Below are positions 1-8,009 of a stretch of 12,997 bases of DNA, piece after piece. The translations under genes and the position numbers were made by a program. The notes beneath the pieces are model-generated. The model searched no databases and was not told the DNA's origin. It saw nothing but the letters and a program-made list of their open reading frames with translations. Within the stretch, counting starts at the first letter, position 1; each line of letters opens with the position of its first letter. The stretch is from an uncultured Magnetococcales bacterium (lineage in GTDB: Bacteria > Pseudomonadota > Magnetococcia > Magnetococcales > Magnetaquicoccaceae), in assembly GCA_903913345.1 (NCBI GenBank), contig CAIWLA010000005.1, positions 1 through 12,997 on the forward strand. The letters run 5' to 3'.

Positions 1-36
1 ACCCCCACCGGGGGGGATGATCCCCCCCGGACCCCC
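1..36 (-). repeat. GC-rich intergenic hairpin repeat, copy 1 (cut by window edge)
   Basis: Positions 8-30 form a perfect inverted repeat: CC plus seven G, ATGAT, then seven C plus GG. Read on the minus strand the segment runs GGGGGTCC, the hairpin, then GGTGGGGGT. This matches in order the copy at about 8010-8047 on the plus strand (GGGGTCCA, hairpin GGGGATTATCCCC, CGGTGGGGTT). The part corresponding to the second hairpin of copy 2 would lie beyond the left edge. It is probably a dispersed REP-like element; whether it is transcribed or acts as a terminator is unknown. Confidence 0.6.
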
Positions 37-144
37 GCAATAGTTTAAAAACCATTAAAAGAATAATGGGCTGGGCCTGGGCGGGGAATGGTTTCCCTGC
101 ACCGGCCAATGATGTCGCACAATGGATTTCAAACGGGAAAAAAA

Positions 145-1065
145 ATGGCCACAGAATCGATTCGATTGCAAAAATGGTTGGCGGAAGCGGGGCTGTGCTC
201 CCGACGCGAGGGGGACAAATGGATTGCCGCCGGTCGCGTGATGGTCAATGGCAGCGTGGTCACGCAACTGGGCAGCAAGGTCACTTTCAAGGATCAGGTA
301 CTGGTCGATGGTCGCCTGGTTCTGCCGCCGAGAGAGCCGCTGGTCATTTTAATGTTGAACAAGCCGCCCGGTGTTGTCTGTACCCGCCGGGATCCGGAAA
401 ACAGACGCAACGTCTTTGACCTGCTGGGCAATGCCCATGCCCGATTGATCAGTGTGGGTCGCCTGGATTACAACTCGGAGGGGTTGATCCTGTTTACCAA
501 CAATGGGGATGTGGCCCACCAACTGATGCACCCCAGCAATCAGGTGCCCCGCACCTATCGCGTCCGGGCACACGGTCGGATCGATCCGCCCATGCTGGCC
601 AGATTGCAGGCGGGGGTGGTGCTGGATGACGGTCCAACCGGTCCCTTGCAACTGGCACTGGATCATGTGCCGGGTGCCAACAGTTGGGTAACCATCACCC
701 TGACGGAAGGGCGCAATCGCCTGGTGCGCCGCATCTTTGAATCGGTGGAGATGGAGGTCTCCCGCCTCATTCGCACCCATTACGGCCAGTGCAGCCTGGG
801 CGAGTTGCCCAGGGGGGAGTGGCGGGCCTTGCAGGCCACCGAGATTACCCGCCTGCTGGCTCCCCTCAAAGGGGCATCGGCGTTGTTGCCTTTGCAGCAC
901 GAGCCACTGCCGGTCGTCCAGGCTCCGATCCAGCGGGCCAAAGCGGTCAAACCAGTCAAACCAGAGCGACCGGCGGGACGTTCCCAGCGTTTGCCCGACC
1001 GGATAACCCGTACACCCAGCACCAAAAAATTTGGAATGCATCATGGACGACCAAAAAAAACGTAA
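145..1065 (+). CDS. rluB: 23S rRNA pseudouridine synthase, RsuA/RluB family
   Basis: Predicted 306-residue pseudouridine synthase that isomerises a uridine in 23S rRNA (U2605 in E. coli RluB). An S4 RNA-binding domain spans roughly residues 4-65 (IRLQKWLAEAGLCSRR start). The catalytic domain follows, with the family signature GRLDYNSEGLILFTN, in which Asp108 is the catalytic aspartate, and a later EGRNRLVRRIFE motif. The length and the lysine/arginine-rich tail from about residue 260 fit RluB (291 aa in E. coli) better than the shorter RsuA. I start at the ATG at 145 because homology begins at MATESIRLQKW. An in-frame ATG at 88 would add 19 residues with no family match. The Shine-Dalgarno sequence is weak (ACGGGAAA). 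The 3' end overlaps pepN by 23 bases, so the two are probably co-transcribed. RluB versus another RsuA-family member is a judgement from length and tail. Confidence 0.88.
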   Translation: MATESIRLQKWLAEAGLCSRREGDKWIAAGRVMVNGSVVTQLGSKVTFKDQVLVDGRLVLPPREPLVILMLNKPPGVVCTRRDPENRRNVFDLLGNAHARLISVGRLDYNSEGLILFTNNGDVAHQLMHPSNQVPRTYRVRAHGRIDPPMLARLQAGVVLDDGPTGPLQLALDHVPGANSWVTITLTEGRNRLVRRIFESVEMEVSRLIRTHYGQCSLGELPRGEWRALQATEITRLLAPLKGASALLPLQHEPLPVVQAPIQRAKAVKPVKPERPAGRSQRLPDRITRTPSTKKFGMHHGRPKKT

Positions 1066-3736
1066 CCAGACTAAATATTTGAAAGATTATACTCCCCCGG
1101 ATTTCCATGTGGATGCGGTCGAGTTGACCATTGAACTGGATCCCAAGAGCACTCTGGTCTCGGCGCAGCTCGCCCTGCGCCGCCATCCAGACCAGGCGTC
1201 TGCGGTCTTGCCGTCCTTGCGGCTGGATGGCCAGGGGTTGGAGTTGGTCCGCCTGGCCCTGGATGGGGTGCCGTTGCCCGCCAAACGGTTTCGGGTGGAG
1301 GCGGATCATCTGCTCATCCTGGATATGCCGGCACAGGGGCTTCTGGAGATCCAGACGCGGATACATCCGGCGACCAATACCGCGCTGGAGGGGCTGTATG
1401 GGTCGGGGGGATTGCTCTGCACCCAGTGCGAGGCAGAGGGATTCCGAAAAATCACCTATTATCCCGATCGGCCCGATGTCATGGCCCGGTTTACCACCAC
1501 CCTGATTGCCAACCGGAAACAGTTTCCGGTCCTGCTCTCCAATGGCAACCGCACCCACAGTGGGGAGCGGGCGGGGGGCAAACATTTTGTCACCTGGGTG
1601 GACCCGCATCGCAAGCCCTGCTATCTCTTCGCCCTGGTGGCGGGCCGACTGGCCTGCCACCGGGATCTCTTTGTCACCCGCTCCGGGCGTTCGGTCCAGT
1701 TGGAAATTTATGTGGAACCGGACCATATCAACCAGTGTGGACATGCCATGCACTCCCTCAAAAAGGCCATGGCCTGGGATGAAGAGCGGTTCGGGCGGGA
1801 ATATGATCTGGATGTCTACATGAGTGTGGCCGTCCATGATTTCAACATGGGCGCGATGGAGAACAAGGGTCTCAATATTTTTAATGCCAAATATGTCCTG
1901 GCCGACCGGGAGAGTGCCACGGACCAGGATTTTCAGTCCATTGAAAACATTATTGCCCATGAATATTTTCACAACTGGACGGGCAACCGCATCACCTGTC
2001 GGGACTGGTTCCAGTTAAGCCTCAAGGAGGGGTTGACCGTCTTTCGGGATCAACTCTTTTCCGCCGATTCCCTCTCCCCCGCTGTGCAGCGGGTTCGGGA
2101 TGCCCGGTTGATTCGGACCCAACAGTTTGCCGAGGATGCAGGGCCAACGGCCCATCCCGTGCAGCCGGACGCCTACCTGGAGATCAACAATTTTTACACC
2201 GTGACGGTCTATGACAAGGGGGCGGAGGTGGTGCGTATGCTCCACACCCTGTTGGGGGAGGCCCTGTTTCGGCGGGGGATGGATCTCTATTTTGAACGTC
2301 ACGATGGTCAGGCGGTGACGGTGGAGGATTTTGTCCGGGCCATGGAGGCGGCCTCCGGGCGGGATCTGGGACAGTTTCGCCTCTGGTATCATCAGGCGGG
2401 CACCCCGGTGGTGACCGTGACCGCCCACTATGATGGTGTGGCGCATACCCTGCGTTTGCACGTGGTACAAACCTGCCCGGCCACCCCCGGACAGACGGAA
2501 AAACAGCCCTTCCATATTCCCCTGACGGTGGGCCTGTTGGACCGCTTCGGCCACTCCCTGCCCCTGATGTTGCAGGGAGAATCGCCACCCGCCACCGATG
2601 GCCAGGCGGGTGCCCCGCCCACCTCACGGGTATTGGAGGTGTATCAGGCGGAAGAAAATTTTGTCTTTACCGGGATTGCCGACAGACCGATTCCCTCGTT
2701 GTTGCGCCATTTTTCCGCGCCGGTCGTGCTCCATGCCAATCTGGACCCCGATGAACTGGCCTTTCTCTGGGCCAACGATTCGGACCCCTTCAATCGCTGG
2801 AGTGCCGGACAGCGACTGGCCACGGATCTCCTGGTCCGGTTGGCCGTCGATGTCCGGGCCAGGTTGCCCCTGACGTTGGAAGAGTGTTTTGTGGAGAGTT
2901 TTGCCCAGGTGTTGCAGACCACGGATCTGGATCCCGCCACCATGGCCATGATTTTGACCTTGCCCACCGAAACGGCCCTGCTGGAAGAGATGGAAGAGGC
3001 CGATCCCCATGCCCTGTATGTGGCCCGTCTCTTTGTGCGGAAAACCCTGGCCACCCGTCTGCACGAGCTGTTTTTGCGGGTGTATGACCAGCAGGGTGAA
3101 CCGGATGAGCTGCCGACGGGTGGCCTCTATCATCCGGTGGTGGCGGGTCGGCGTACCCTCAAAAATCTCTGTCTGAGTTTTCTGGTCTGCCTGCAATGGT
3201 CCGAATTTTGGCAACTGGCCCTGCGCCAGTTCAACAAGGAGGACAACATGACCGACCGTCTGGCTGCCCTGGTCTGCCTCCTCCATTCCGCCAGTCCAGA
3301 GGCCGAAACGGCCCTGGCGGCGTTTGCCCAGCAATGGCAAAAGAACAGCCTCGTCATGGATAAATGGTTTGCCATCCAGGCCGGAATACCCGAAGAAGGG
3401 AGTTTGAATCGGGTCCGAAAGTTGCAGAAACATCCCCTGTTCAACCTGAAAAATCCCAATCGCGTCCGGGCGGTGCTGGGCACCTTCTGTCATGACAATC
3501 CCGTGGCCTTTCATCAACCATCGGGCAAGGGATATCAATGGCTGGTCAAGCAGGTGTTGACCCTGGATCCCATCAATCCCCAGGTGGCGGCCCGTCTGGT
3601 CTCGGCCTTGAGTCGCTGGCGCAGGCTGGAACCCGTTCGCCGGGAAAAGATGGTGGCGGCATTGCAACAGATTGACCAGACGCCAAATCTCTCCCGTGAT
3701 GTTTTTGAGATTGTGCTCAAAAGCCTGAGGCATTAG
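1043..3736 (+). CDS. pepN: aminopeptidase N, M1 family zinc metallopeptidase
   Basis: Predicted 897-residue cytosolic aminopeptidase that removes N-terminal residues from peptides in the final steps of protein turnover. The M1 hallmarks are all present: the GAMEN exopeptidase motif at residues 270-274, the zinc site HEYFH with His306, Glu307 and His310, the third ligand Glu329 in LKEGLTVF, and the catalytic Tyr390. Each is offset by exactly nine residues from E. coli PepN (His297, Glu298, His301, Glu320, Tyr381). This indicates the proteobacterial PepN type with an intact active site. The C-terminal half is the helical domain typical of the long form (870 aa in E. coli). I start at ATG 1043. 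A TTG at 1031 is in frame but adds only four residues. The gene starts inside the end of rluB, with only a weak GGA at 1033, which suggests translational coupling. No frameshift or missing residue was seen. Confidence 0.97.
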   Translation: MDDQKKRNQTKYLKDYTPPDFHVDAVELTIELDPKSTLVSAQLALRRHPDQASAVLPSLRLDGQGLELVRLALDGVPLPAKRFRVEADHLLILDMPAQGLLEIQTRIHPATNTALEGLYGSGGLLCTQCEAEGFRKITYYPDRPDVMARFTTTLIANRKQFPVLLSNGNRTHSGERAGGKHFVTWVDPHRKPCYLFALVAGRLACHRDLFVTRSGRSVQLEIYVEPDHINQCGHAMHSLKKAMAWDEERFGREYDLDVYMSVAVHDFNMGAMENKGLNIFNAKYVLADRESATDQDFQSIENIIAHEYFHNWTGNRITCRDWFQLSLKEGLTVFRDQLFSADSLSPAVQRVRDARLIRTQQFAEDAGPTAHPVQPDAYLEINNFYTVTVYDKGAEVVRMLHTLLGEALFRRGMDLYFERHDGQAVTVEDFVRAMEAASGRDLGQFRLWYHQAGTPVVTVTAHYDGVAHTLRLHVVQTCPATPGQTEKQPFHIPLTVGLLDRFGHSLPLMLQGESPPATDGQAGAPPTSRVLEVYQAEENFVFTGIADRPIPSLLRHFSAPVVLHANLDPDELAFLWANDSDPFNRWSAGQRLATDLLVRLAVDVRARLPLTLEECFVESFAQVLQTTDLDPATMAMILTLPTETALLEEMEEADPHALYVARLFVRKTLATRLHELFLRVYDQQGEPDELPTGGLYHPVVAGRRTLKNLCLSFLVCLQWSEFWQLALRQFNKEDNMTDRLAALVCLLHSASPEAETALAAFAQQWQKNSLVMDKWFAIQAGIPEEGSLNRVRKLQKHPLFNLKNPNRVRAVLGTFCHDNPVAFHQPSGKGYQWLVKQVLTLDPINPQVAARLVSALSRWRRLEPVRREKMVAALQQIDQTPNLSRDVFEIVLKSLRH

Positions 3737-3771
3737 AATGGTGTCACCTGTTTGATTGGCTCTCTGGCGTT

Positions 3772-3794
3772 GGCTCCTCCTGTGCGGAGGTGCC
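3772..3794 (+). other. stem-loop between pepN and the LolA-like gene
   Basis: GGCTCCTCC and GGAGGTGCC pair around a TGTGC loop, giving a nine-position stem with one T-T mismatch. No T-run follows, so it is not a standard intrinsic terminator. It may attenuate read-through from pepN or protect the downstream message 5' end. Low certainty. Confidence 0.35.
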
Positions 3795-3817
3795 GACTAA
3801 AAATCGGGTATACGTTC

Positions 3818-3823
3818 AAGGAG
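3818..3823 (+). promoter_or_regulatory. ribosome binding site of the LolA-like gene
   Basis: AAGGAG sits five bases before the ATG at 3829. It supports that start over the upstream GTG at 3790 and the ATG at 3838. Confidence 0.7.
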
Positions 3824-3828
3824 TGCTC

Positions 3829-4668
3829 ATGCCTACAATGAAACCACCCTGGCTCATGGTTGTTTTTGCCCTGTTGATGGTTCTGGTTGGGTGGCCGGTT
3901 GATGGGGTGCGGGCCGATGCGGGCCAGTCGCCGGTTGGATCCTCTGCGGCGGATGCGGCGGGCAACGCCATCGAGGCCAAAAAGAAGCCCTCCGTCGATG
4001 CCGAGAAAATATTGGCGCAGGTGGATCGCAAGTTGCGTCCCGAATCGTTTGAACTCTTTGCCCATGTGACCAGTCGGGCCGCCAGTGGTCGAACCAGTCA
4101 GGTTTCCCTGTATGTGGTGGGCGGCAAAGGCAAAAAGTCGGCGGCCTTGATTCTCGCGCCGGACAACCTGCTGGGCCGTTCCATTCTGCGTCTGGAGGAT
4201 GATCTGTGGGTACACATGCCCGGCGAGTTGGAACTGCGTTCGACCTCCCTGGACCAATCCTGGGCGGGGGCGGGATTCTTCAACAATGCGGATCTGTTGT
4301 TGACCGATTTCAGTGTGGACTACAAGGCCACCCTTCTGGAAGAGGATGCCGACTCCCTGGTGCTGGAATTGACCCCCCGGAACACGCGACAGCCCTATAC
4401 CCGGCAGGTCATGCGGGTTGACCGCAAGCTGTTGTTGCCCAGATCGTTGCAGCAGTATGGTGCGAATGGTCTGTTGTTGAAGACGGTGACTTTTGACAAG
4501 GTGAACGACCTGTTTGGTTCACCCCGTCCGAGTGTGATGGAGGCCGTCGGCGGAGCAGGCGGCAAGCAGACCGCCACCTGGCAACTGGGTTCGATCAAAC
4601 CGAGGACTTTGCCCGCCGAGACCTTTACCAGGGACTTTTTGCCCAAGGTGGGCAGTCTGTTCAAGTAG
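3829..4668 (+). CDS. secreted LolA-like outer membrane lipoprotein-sorting family protein
   Basis: A 279-residue protein with an N-terminal signal peptide: Met-Pro-Thr-Met-Lys, then a hydrophobic stretch at about residues 8-22. Cleavage is likely near VRA-DA, around residue 30, so a periplasmic location is predicted. There is no lipobox cysteine. The mature part resembles the LolA-like family annotated as outer membrane lipoprotein-sorting protein (COG2834 type). Supporting features are RSILRLEDDLWVHMP, then a DLLLTDFSVDY segment, LVLELTPRN, and an RVDRKLLLPRSLQQY strand followed by KTVTFDKV. In other bacteria such proteins often accompany RND/MMPL-type exporters, but no such partner is visible here. 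The gene has its own strong ribosome binding site and stands 92 bases downstream of pepN. A role in lipid or lipoprotein handling is inferred from the family; the ligand is unknown. It is not canonical LolA, which is shorter (about 200 residues). Confidence 0.72.
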   Translation: MPTMKPPWLMVVFALLMVLVGWPVDGVRADAGQSPVGSSAADAAGNAIEAKKKPSVDAEKILAQVDRKLRPESFELFAHVTSRAASGRTSQVSLYVVGGKGKKSAALILAPDNLLGRSILRLEDDLWVHMPGELELRSTSLDQSWAGAGFFNNADLLLTDFSVDYKATLLEEDADSLVLELTPRNTRQPYTRQVMRVDRKLLLPRSLQQYGANGLLLKTVTFDKVNDLFGSPRPSVMEAVGGAGGKQTATWQLGSIKPRTLPAETFTRDFLPKVGSLFK

Positions 4669-4703
4669 GGCGTTGTTTTCTGTCGTGGGATGCGCACAAC
4701 GCC
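4669..4703 (+). other. inverted repeat just after the LolA-like gene
   Basis: GGCGTTG (4669-4675), immediately after the stop codon, pairs with CAACGCC (4697-4703) across a 21-base loop. No T-run follows. It is a possible weak or Rho-assisted transcript end, of uncertain significance. Confidence 0.25.
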
Positions 4704-4763
4704 TTGAAGTGGGTGGTCGGGGATCCGAAATGCACTTCTCCTGCCCGATTTTCAGTGTCATCA

Positions 4764-4791
4764 TTGACTTTACCAAAAATTGTACTATCCT
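4764..4791 (+). promoter_or_regulatory. candidate sigma-70 promoter for infA-parE
   Basis: TTGACT (4764-4769) as -35 and TATCCT (4786-4791) as -10 are separated by 16 bases, in the locally AT-rich part of a 222-base gap. The placement would give a leader of about 90 bases before infA. Each hexamer matches consensus at four or five of six positions. This is a prediction from sequence only. Confidence 0.45.
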
Positions 4792-4806
4792 GTTCCTTTT
4801 TCACGT

Positions 4807-4834
4807 CTGAAAAGGCCGTTGGTCGGCCTTTCAG
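4807..4834 (+). promoter_or_regulatory. leader hairpin upstream of infA
   Basis: CTGAAAAGGCC (4807-4817) and GGCCTTTCAG (4825-4834) pair around a seven-base loop, forming a ten-pair stem with one bulged A. It lies between the candidate promoter and infA, so it would be in the 5' untranslated leader. No T-run follows. It could be an attenuator, a stability element or a protein-binding site for control of infA-parE; the role is inferred. Confidence 0.4.
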
Positions 4835-4877
4835 CGATGGGTGCGGCGTGGAGACAGCGACCGTACACGAGTCGGAT

Positions 4878-4883
4878 GGAGGA
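4878..4883 (+). promoter_or_regulatory. ribosome binding site of infA
   Basis: GGAGGA is seven bases before the GTG at 4891. This decides the start: the ATG at 4876 overlaps this site and has no Shine-Dalgarno of its own. Confidence 0.75.
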
Positions 4884-4890
4884 TGAAGCA

Positions 4891-5109
4891 GTGAGTAAGG
4901 AAGATGTGATTGAGATGGAAGGGACGGTCCTCGAAAACCTGCCCAATGCCATGTTTCAGGTGGAGTTGGAAAACAAGCATAAGTTGTTGTGCCATATTTC
5001 GGGCCGTATGCGTAAACATTACATTCGGATCCTGCCGGGTGACAAGGTAACCGTACAACTGACCCCCTATGACCTTTCCAAAGGACGCATCTCTTATCGC
5101 CACAAGTAA
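4891..5109 (+). CDS. infA: translation initiation factor IF-1
   Basis: IF-1 binds the ribosomal A site of the 30S subunit and helps IF-2 and IF-3 select the start codon. The product is 72 residues, exactly the usual IF-1 length, and is a single OB-fold. Recognisable blocks are [12 protein letters not shown] at the N-terminus, [17 protein letters not shown] in the middle, and [19 protein letters not shown] near the C-terminus. The start is GTG, supported by GGAGGA seven bases upstream and by the family length. The sequence reads closer to gamma/beta-proteobacterial IF-1 than to the alphaproteobacterial form I remember, which begins MAKEEVLEF. The last 41 bases overlap parE in another frame, so the two are probably translationally coupled. 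The leader hairpin at 4807-4834 may regulate it. Confidence 0.95.
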   Translation: MSKEDVIEMEGTVLENLPNAMFQVELENKHKLLCHISGRMRKHYIRILPGDKVTVQLTPYDLSKGRISYRHK

Positions 5110-7030
5110 GGCCGATACGCTCTACAACGCTTCCCACATTGAGGTTCTGGAAGGGTTGGAGGGGGTGCGCCGTCGTCCGGGCATGTATATCGGTGGAACG
5201 GATGAGCGCGCCTTGCACCATCTGGTCGCCGAACTTTTGGATAATGCCATGGACGAGGTCGTGGCCGGTCATGCCGACCGCATCACCCTGGTCATGGCGA
5301 TCGATGGGTCGATTTCGGTGCGGGATAACGGTCGCGGCGTACCGGTGGATCCGCTGGCCCGCTATCCGGGGCGGTCGGCCCTGGAGATCATCTTTACCAC
5401 CCTCCATGCGGGGGGCAAATTTCACGACAAGTCCTATGCCACGGCGGGTGGGTTGAACGGTGTGGGGGCCTCGGTGGTCAATGCCCTCTCCCTCTGGACC
5501 GAAGTGGTGGTGGAGCGGGACGGCCACAAATGGCGGCAGAATTTTTCCAGAGGCAAGCCCGCCACCACCCTGGAAAGGCTGGAAGTGTCGCGTCGGCATG
5601 GCACACAGGTCACTTTTCTCCCGGACCCGGATATCTTTCCCGATACCATCTTTCAGGTGGAACGGATCGTGGAGATGTGTCGCGCCAAGGCCTACCTGAA
5701 TCGGGGAGTGGTGATCCGGGTCAAGGTGGAGCAGAGCGGCGAGGAGTTGGCCTTCCATTTTCCCAATGGTCTGGAAGATTTTGTGCGTCATTCCATCACC
5801 ACGGAGGATCGCGTGGTGCCGGCCCTCTTTGCCGGCAGTGTCACCGAGACGGGGGAGGCCCATCTGCGCATGGAATGGGCCATGACCTGGACTTCGGCGG
5901 AGGAGTGTCGGGTTCTCTCCTATTGCAATACCATTCCGACCACCCTGGGTGGTGTCCATGAAACCGGTCTGCGCACGGCCCTGGTTCGGGCGATGCGGGA
6001 GTATGCCGAGGCCATGCATCTGCTGCCCAAAGGGGTGGTGCTCGCCATCGAGGATGTTCTGGACGGTCTGTTTGCCGTCCTCTCCCTGTTTATCGGCAAT
6101 CCCCAATTTTTTGGTCAAACCAAGGAAAAACTGAGCAACGCGGGGGTGGCCCGACGGGTAGAGGGGATTCTGAAAGACCATATCGACCATTGGCTGCACG
6201 GTCACCCGGAACAGGCCACCGCCTTGTTGATGTCCATGGTGGAGCGGGCACAGCAACGGCTCAACCGCAAAAAGCTGGTTGCACCGGTCAACCGAAAGAC
6301 GGCCACCAGTCGCCTCACCCTGCCGGGCAAATTGACCGACTGCATCATTTCCGATGCCAAATCGGCTGAATTGTTTATTGTGGAAGGGGATTCGGCGGGT
6401 GGTTCCGCCAAGCAGGCGCGCAATCGCCACAATCAGGCCATTTTGCCGCTGCGGGGCAAAATCTTGAACGTGGAACAGGCCAACCTGGAAAAATTTGAAA
6501 AAAATATTGAGGTGCAAAATCTGGTCACGGCCATCGGTACGGGTTGTGGCAGCCAGTTTGATCTGCGCAAGCTGCGGTACGGGCGGGTGATCATCATGAC
6601 CGATGCCGATGTGGATGGTGCCCATATTGCCAGCCTGTTGTTGACCTTTTTTTATCGTTTCATGCCGGAGTTGATTCGCCAGCAGCATCTGTTTCTGGCG
6701 CAACCGCCTCTGTTTCGGGTGACCTGCGGCAGTGACAGTGCCTATGCCCTGGATGAGGCGGAACGGGACCGCATGATTGAAAAAATCCGGCGCAAAAAGA
6801 GTCAAGCCAAGATAGACATCTCCCGTTTCAAAGGGTTGGGGGAGATGGACCCGCATCAACTGCGGGATACCACGATGAACCCGGATACCCGTCGCCTGCT
6901 GCGGGTGTTTATCGATGATGCCCGACAAACGGATGACTCTTTCGACCGTTTGATGGGCAAGCAGTCCGCCCAGCGGTATGCGTTCATCCAGGAGAGGGCA
7001 CCTTTCGCCCAGAATCATCTGGATATTTGA
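5069..7030 (+). CDS. parE: DNA topoisomerase IV subunit B (ATPase)
   Basis: With ParC, this 653-residue ATPase subunit decatenates replicated chromosomes. The N-terminal GHKL ATPase domain shows LLDNAMDE (Asn59, the Mg-ATP residue), DNGRG at 86-90, HAGGKF and [15 protein letters not shown]. The TOPRIM domain shows [13 protein letters not shown] with Glu439 and the acidic DADVD motif at 512-516. The C-terminal [17 protein letters not shown] is typical of both GyrB and ParE. The [24 protein letters not shown] region and the [18 protein letters not shown] ending match my memory of alphaproteobacterial ParE, so I prefer ParE over GyrB. ATG 5069 is the only canonical start before the conserved block at Tyr19. 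It lies inside infA with a 41-base overlap and no clear Shine-Dalgarno. No parC is visible nearby. A divergent second GyrB is the main alternative. Confidence 0.9.
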   Translation: MTFPKDASLIATSKADTLYNASHIEVLEGLEGVRRRPGMYIGGTDERALHHLVAELLDNAMDEVVAGHADRITLVMAIDGSISVRDNGRGVPVDPLARYPGRSALEIIFTTLHAGGKFHDKSYATAGGLNGVGASVVNALSLWTEVVVERDGHKWRQNFSRGKPATTLERLEVSRRHGTQVTFLPDPDIFPDTIFQVERIVEMCRAKAYLNRGVVIRVKVEQSGEELAFHFPNGLEDFVRHSITTEDRVVPALFAGSVTETGEAHLRMEWAMTWTSAEECRVLSYCNTIPTTLGGVHETGLRTALVRAMREYAEAMHLLPKGVVLAIEDVLDGLFAVLSLFIGNPQFFGQTKEKLSNAGVARRVEGILKDHIDHWLHGHPEQATALLMSMVERAQQRLNRKKLVAPVNRKTATSRLTLPGKLTDCIISDAKSAELFIVEGDSAGGSAKQARNRHNQAILPLRGKILNVEQANLEKFEKNIEVQNLVTAIGTGCGSQFDLRKLRYGRVIIMTDADVDGAHIASLLLTFFYRFMPELIRQQHLFLAQPPLFRVTCGSDSAYALDEAERDRMIEKIRRKKSQAKIDISRFKGLGEMDPHQLRDTTMNPDTRRLLRVFIDDARQTDDSFDRLMGKQSAQRYAFIQERAPFAQNHLDI

Positions 7031-7122
7031 ACACCGATCGGGTTGGGTCGTCCCGGTTTCCGCCATCGGGTGTGGTCACGCGGGGTGTGGTTTGACAATC
7101 GTCTTTATCTATCATTCAGGGC

Positions 7123-7129
7123 AGAGGAG
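7123..7129 (+). promoter_or_regulatory. ribosome binding site of the NifU-C-domain gene
   Basis: AGAGGAG ends eight bases before the ATG at 7138. It supports that start over the GTG at 7129, which overlaps the site. Confidence 0.7.
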
Positions 7130-7137
7130 TGTATCAA

Positions 7138-7383
7138 ATGCGTGATCGGGTTCAAAAGGTACTGGACGAAATCCGACCTTTTTTGCAGAGAGATGGGGGT
7201 GATGTGGAGTTGGTGGATGTCACCCCTGGAAATGTGGTGCAGGTTCGTTTGCGGGGGGCGTGCGGTTCGTGTCCCGGTGCCACCATGACCCTCAAGAATG
7301 GCATCGAGCGCACCATGAAACAGCGCATTCCGGAAATTGTGTCGGTCGAAAACGTACCCAATATTCCCCAGTTCGCCGTGTAG
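7138..7383 (+). CDS. NifU C-terminal-domain (Nfu-type) iron-sulfur cluster protein
   Basis: An 81-residue protein consisting of just one NifU C-terminal (Nfu) domain. These domains bind a 4Fe-4S cluster through a CxxC motif, usually at a dimer interface, and pass it to apo-proteins. The sequence shows [21 protein letters not shown] at residues 6-26, [16 protein letters not shown] with Cys42 and Cys45, then an amphipathic helix [13 protein letters not shown] ending in VENV. It lacks the N-terminal IscU-like domain of full NifU and the A-type domain of NfuA, so it is the short stand-alone form. It lies 107 bases after parE with a strong ribosome binding site, and 12 bases before ampD. Radical SAM enzymes and RlmD in this window carry 4Fe-4S clusters, but a direct link is speculation. 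Confidence 0.9.
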   Translation: MRDRVQKVLDEIRPFLQRDGGDVELVDVTPGNVVQVRLRGACGSCPGATMTLKNGIERTMKQRIPEIVSVENVPNIPQFAV

Positions 7384-7395
7384 TTGTGCATTGTC

Positions 7396-7989
7396 ATGCA
7401 GCCAGTTCCTTTTCGTTTTTTGCCTTCCCCCTTTTTTGATCAGCGTCCGCCGGGGATGCCTATCGATCTGTTGGTGGTCCATGCCATCAGTCTGCCTCCT
7501 GGCTGTTTTGGTGGCCCGGAGATTGACGAGCTTTTCCTGGGGCAACTGGCCCAGCGGGATTGGGGTCCAGAGAGGCCGCCTTTTTATGACGATGTGGCGG
7601 CCTTGCGGGTTTCTGCCCATTTTTTGATCGACCGGTTGGGCAGAATAACCCAATATGTCCCGGTGGCGGGTCGGGCCTGGCATGCGGGTGAGAGCCAGTG
7701 GCACGGGCGTTCGGGGTGCAACAATTTTTCCATCGGTGTGGAACTGGAGGGGGATGCCTATACCCTGTTTGAGCCGGTTCAATATCAGCGTTTGGCCAAT
7801 CTGATCAAGACGTTGCACAAAGGGTTGGTCCGGCGCGGTTGGGGGGCCATTCCCCGGCAGCATGTGGCGGGTCATGAGCACATTGCCCCTGGGCGCAAAT
7901 GGGATCCCGGTCCTTTTTTTGACTGGGATCATCTGTGGGTGGTGTCGAGTCGTGCCAGACCGACCAAATGGCCCGTGATCTGGTCGTAG
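7396..7989 (+). CDS. ampD: 1,6-anhydro-N-acetylmuramyl-L-alanine amidase
   Basis: AmpD is a cytoplasmic zinc amidase. It cleaves the bond between anhydro-N-acetylmuramic acid and L-alanine in recycled muropeptides, which frees the stem peptide. In species with AmpR it lowers the inducing ligand for beta-lactamase. The 197-residue product aligns throughout with E. coli AmpD (183 aa). Zinc ligands are His29 (LLVVHAISLPPG), His160 (AGHEHIAPGRK) and Asp170 (KWDPGP). Glu116 in SIGVELEG and Lys168 match E. coli Glu116 and Lys162. Other shared blocks are RVSAHFLIDRLGRITQYVP and RAWHAGESQWHGRSGCNNFS. There is no signal peptide, which fits AmpD rather than periplasmic amidases. The usual Asn after the first zinc histidine is Ala30. 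ATG 7396 is chosen over TTG 7384. mpl follows after a repeat. Confidence 0.96.
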   Translation: MQPVPFRFLPSPFFDQRPPGMPIDLLVVHAISLPPGCFGGPEIDELFLGQLAQRDWGPERPPFYDDVAALRVSAHFLIDRLGRITQYVPVAGRAWHAGESQWHGRSGCNNFSIGVELEGDAYTLFEPVQYQRLANLIKTLHKGLVRRGWGAIPRQHVAGHEHIAPGRKWDPGPFFDWDHLWVVSSRARPTKWPVIWS

Positions 7990-8009
7990 CGGGTCCAAGA
8001 AAATGCACA

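Noticed and set aside
956..1972. A 338-codon open frame on the minus strand
   Set aside because: It is antisense to pepN and the end of rluB, with no recognisable motif. The PepN active site lies on the other strand.
4876..4890. ATG 4876 as the infA start
   Set aside because: It would add MEDEA to a protein whose family length is 72 residues from the GTG. It also overlaps the GGAGGA site and has no ribosome binding site itself.
4661..7066. An 801-codon open frame on the minus strand
   Set aside because: It lies opposite parE and infA, whose products are clearly conserved. Its translation is rich in His, Gly, Pro and Gln with no recognisable domain, as expected from the antisense of GC-rich coding sequence.
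7092..7115. TTGACA plus TATCAT as a promoter for the Nfu-type gene
   Set aside because: Both hexamers look good, but only 12 bases separate them, too short for a sigma-70 promoter. No well-spaced alternative was found.
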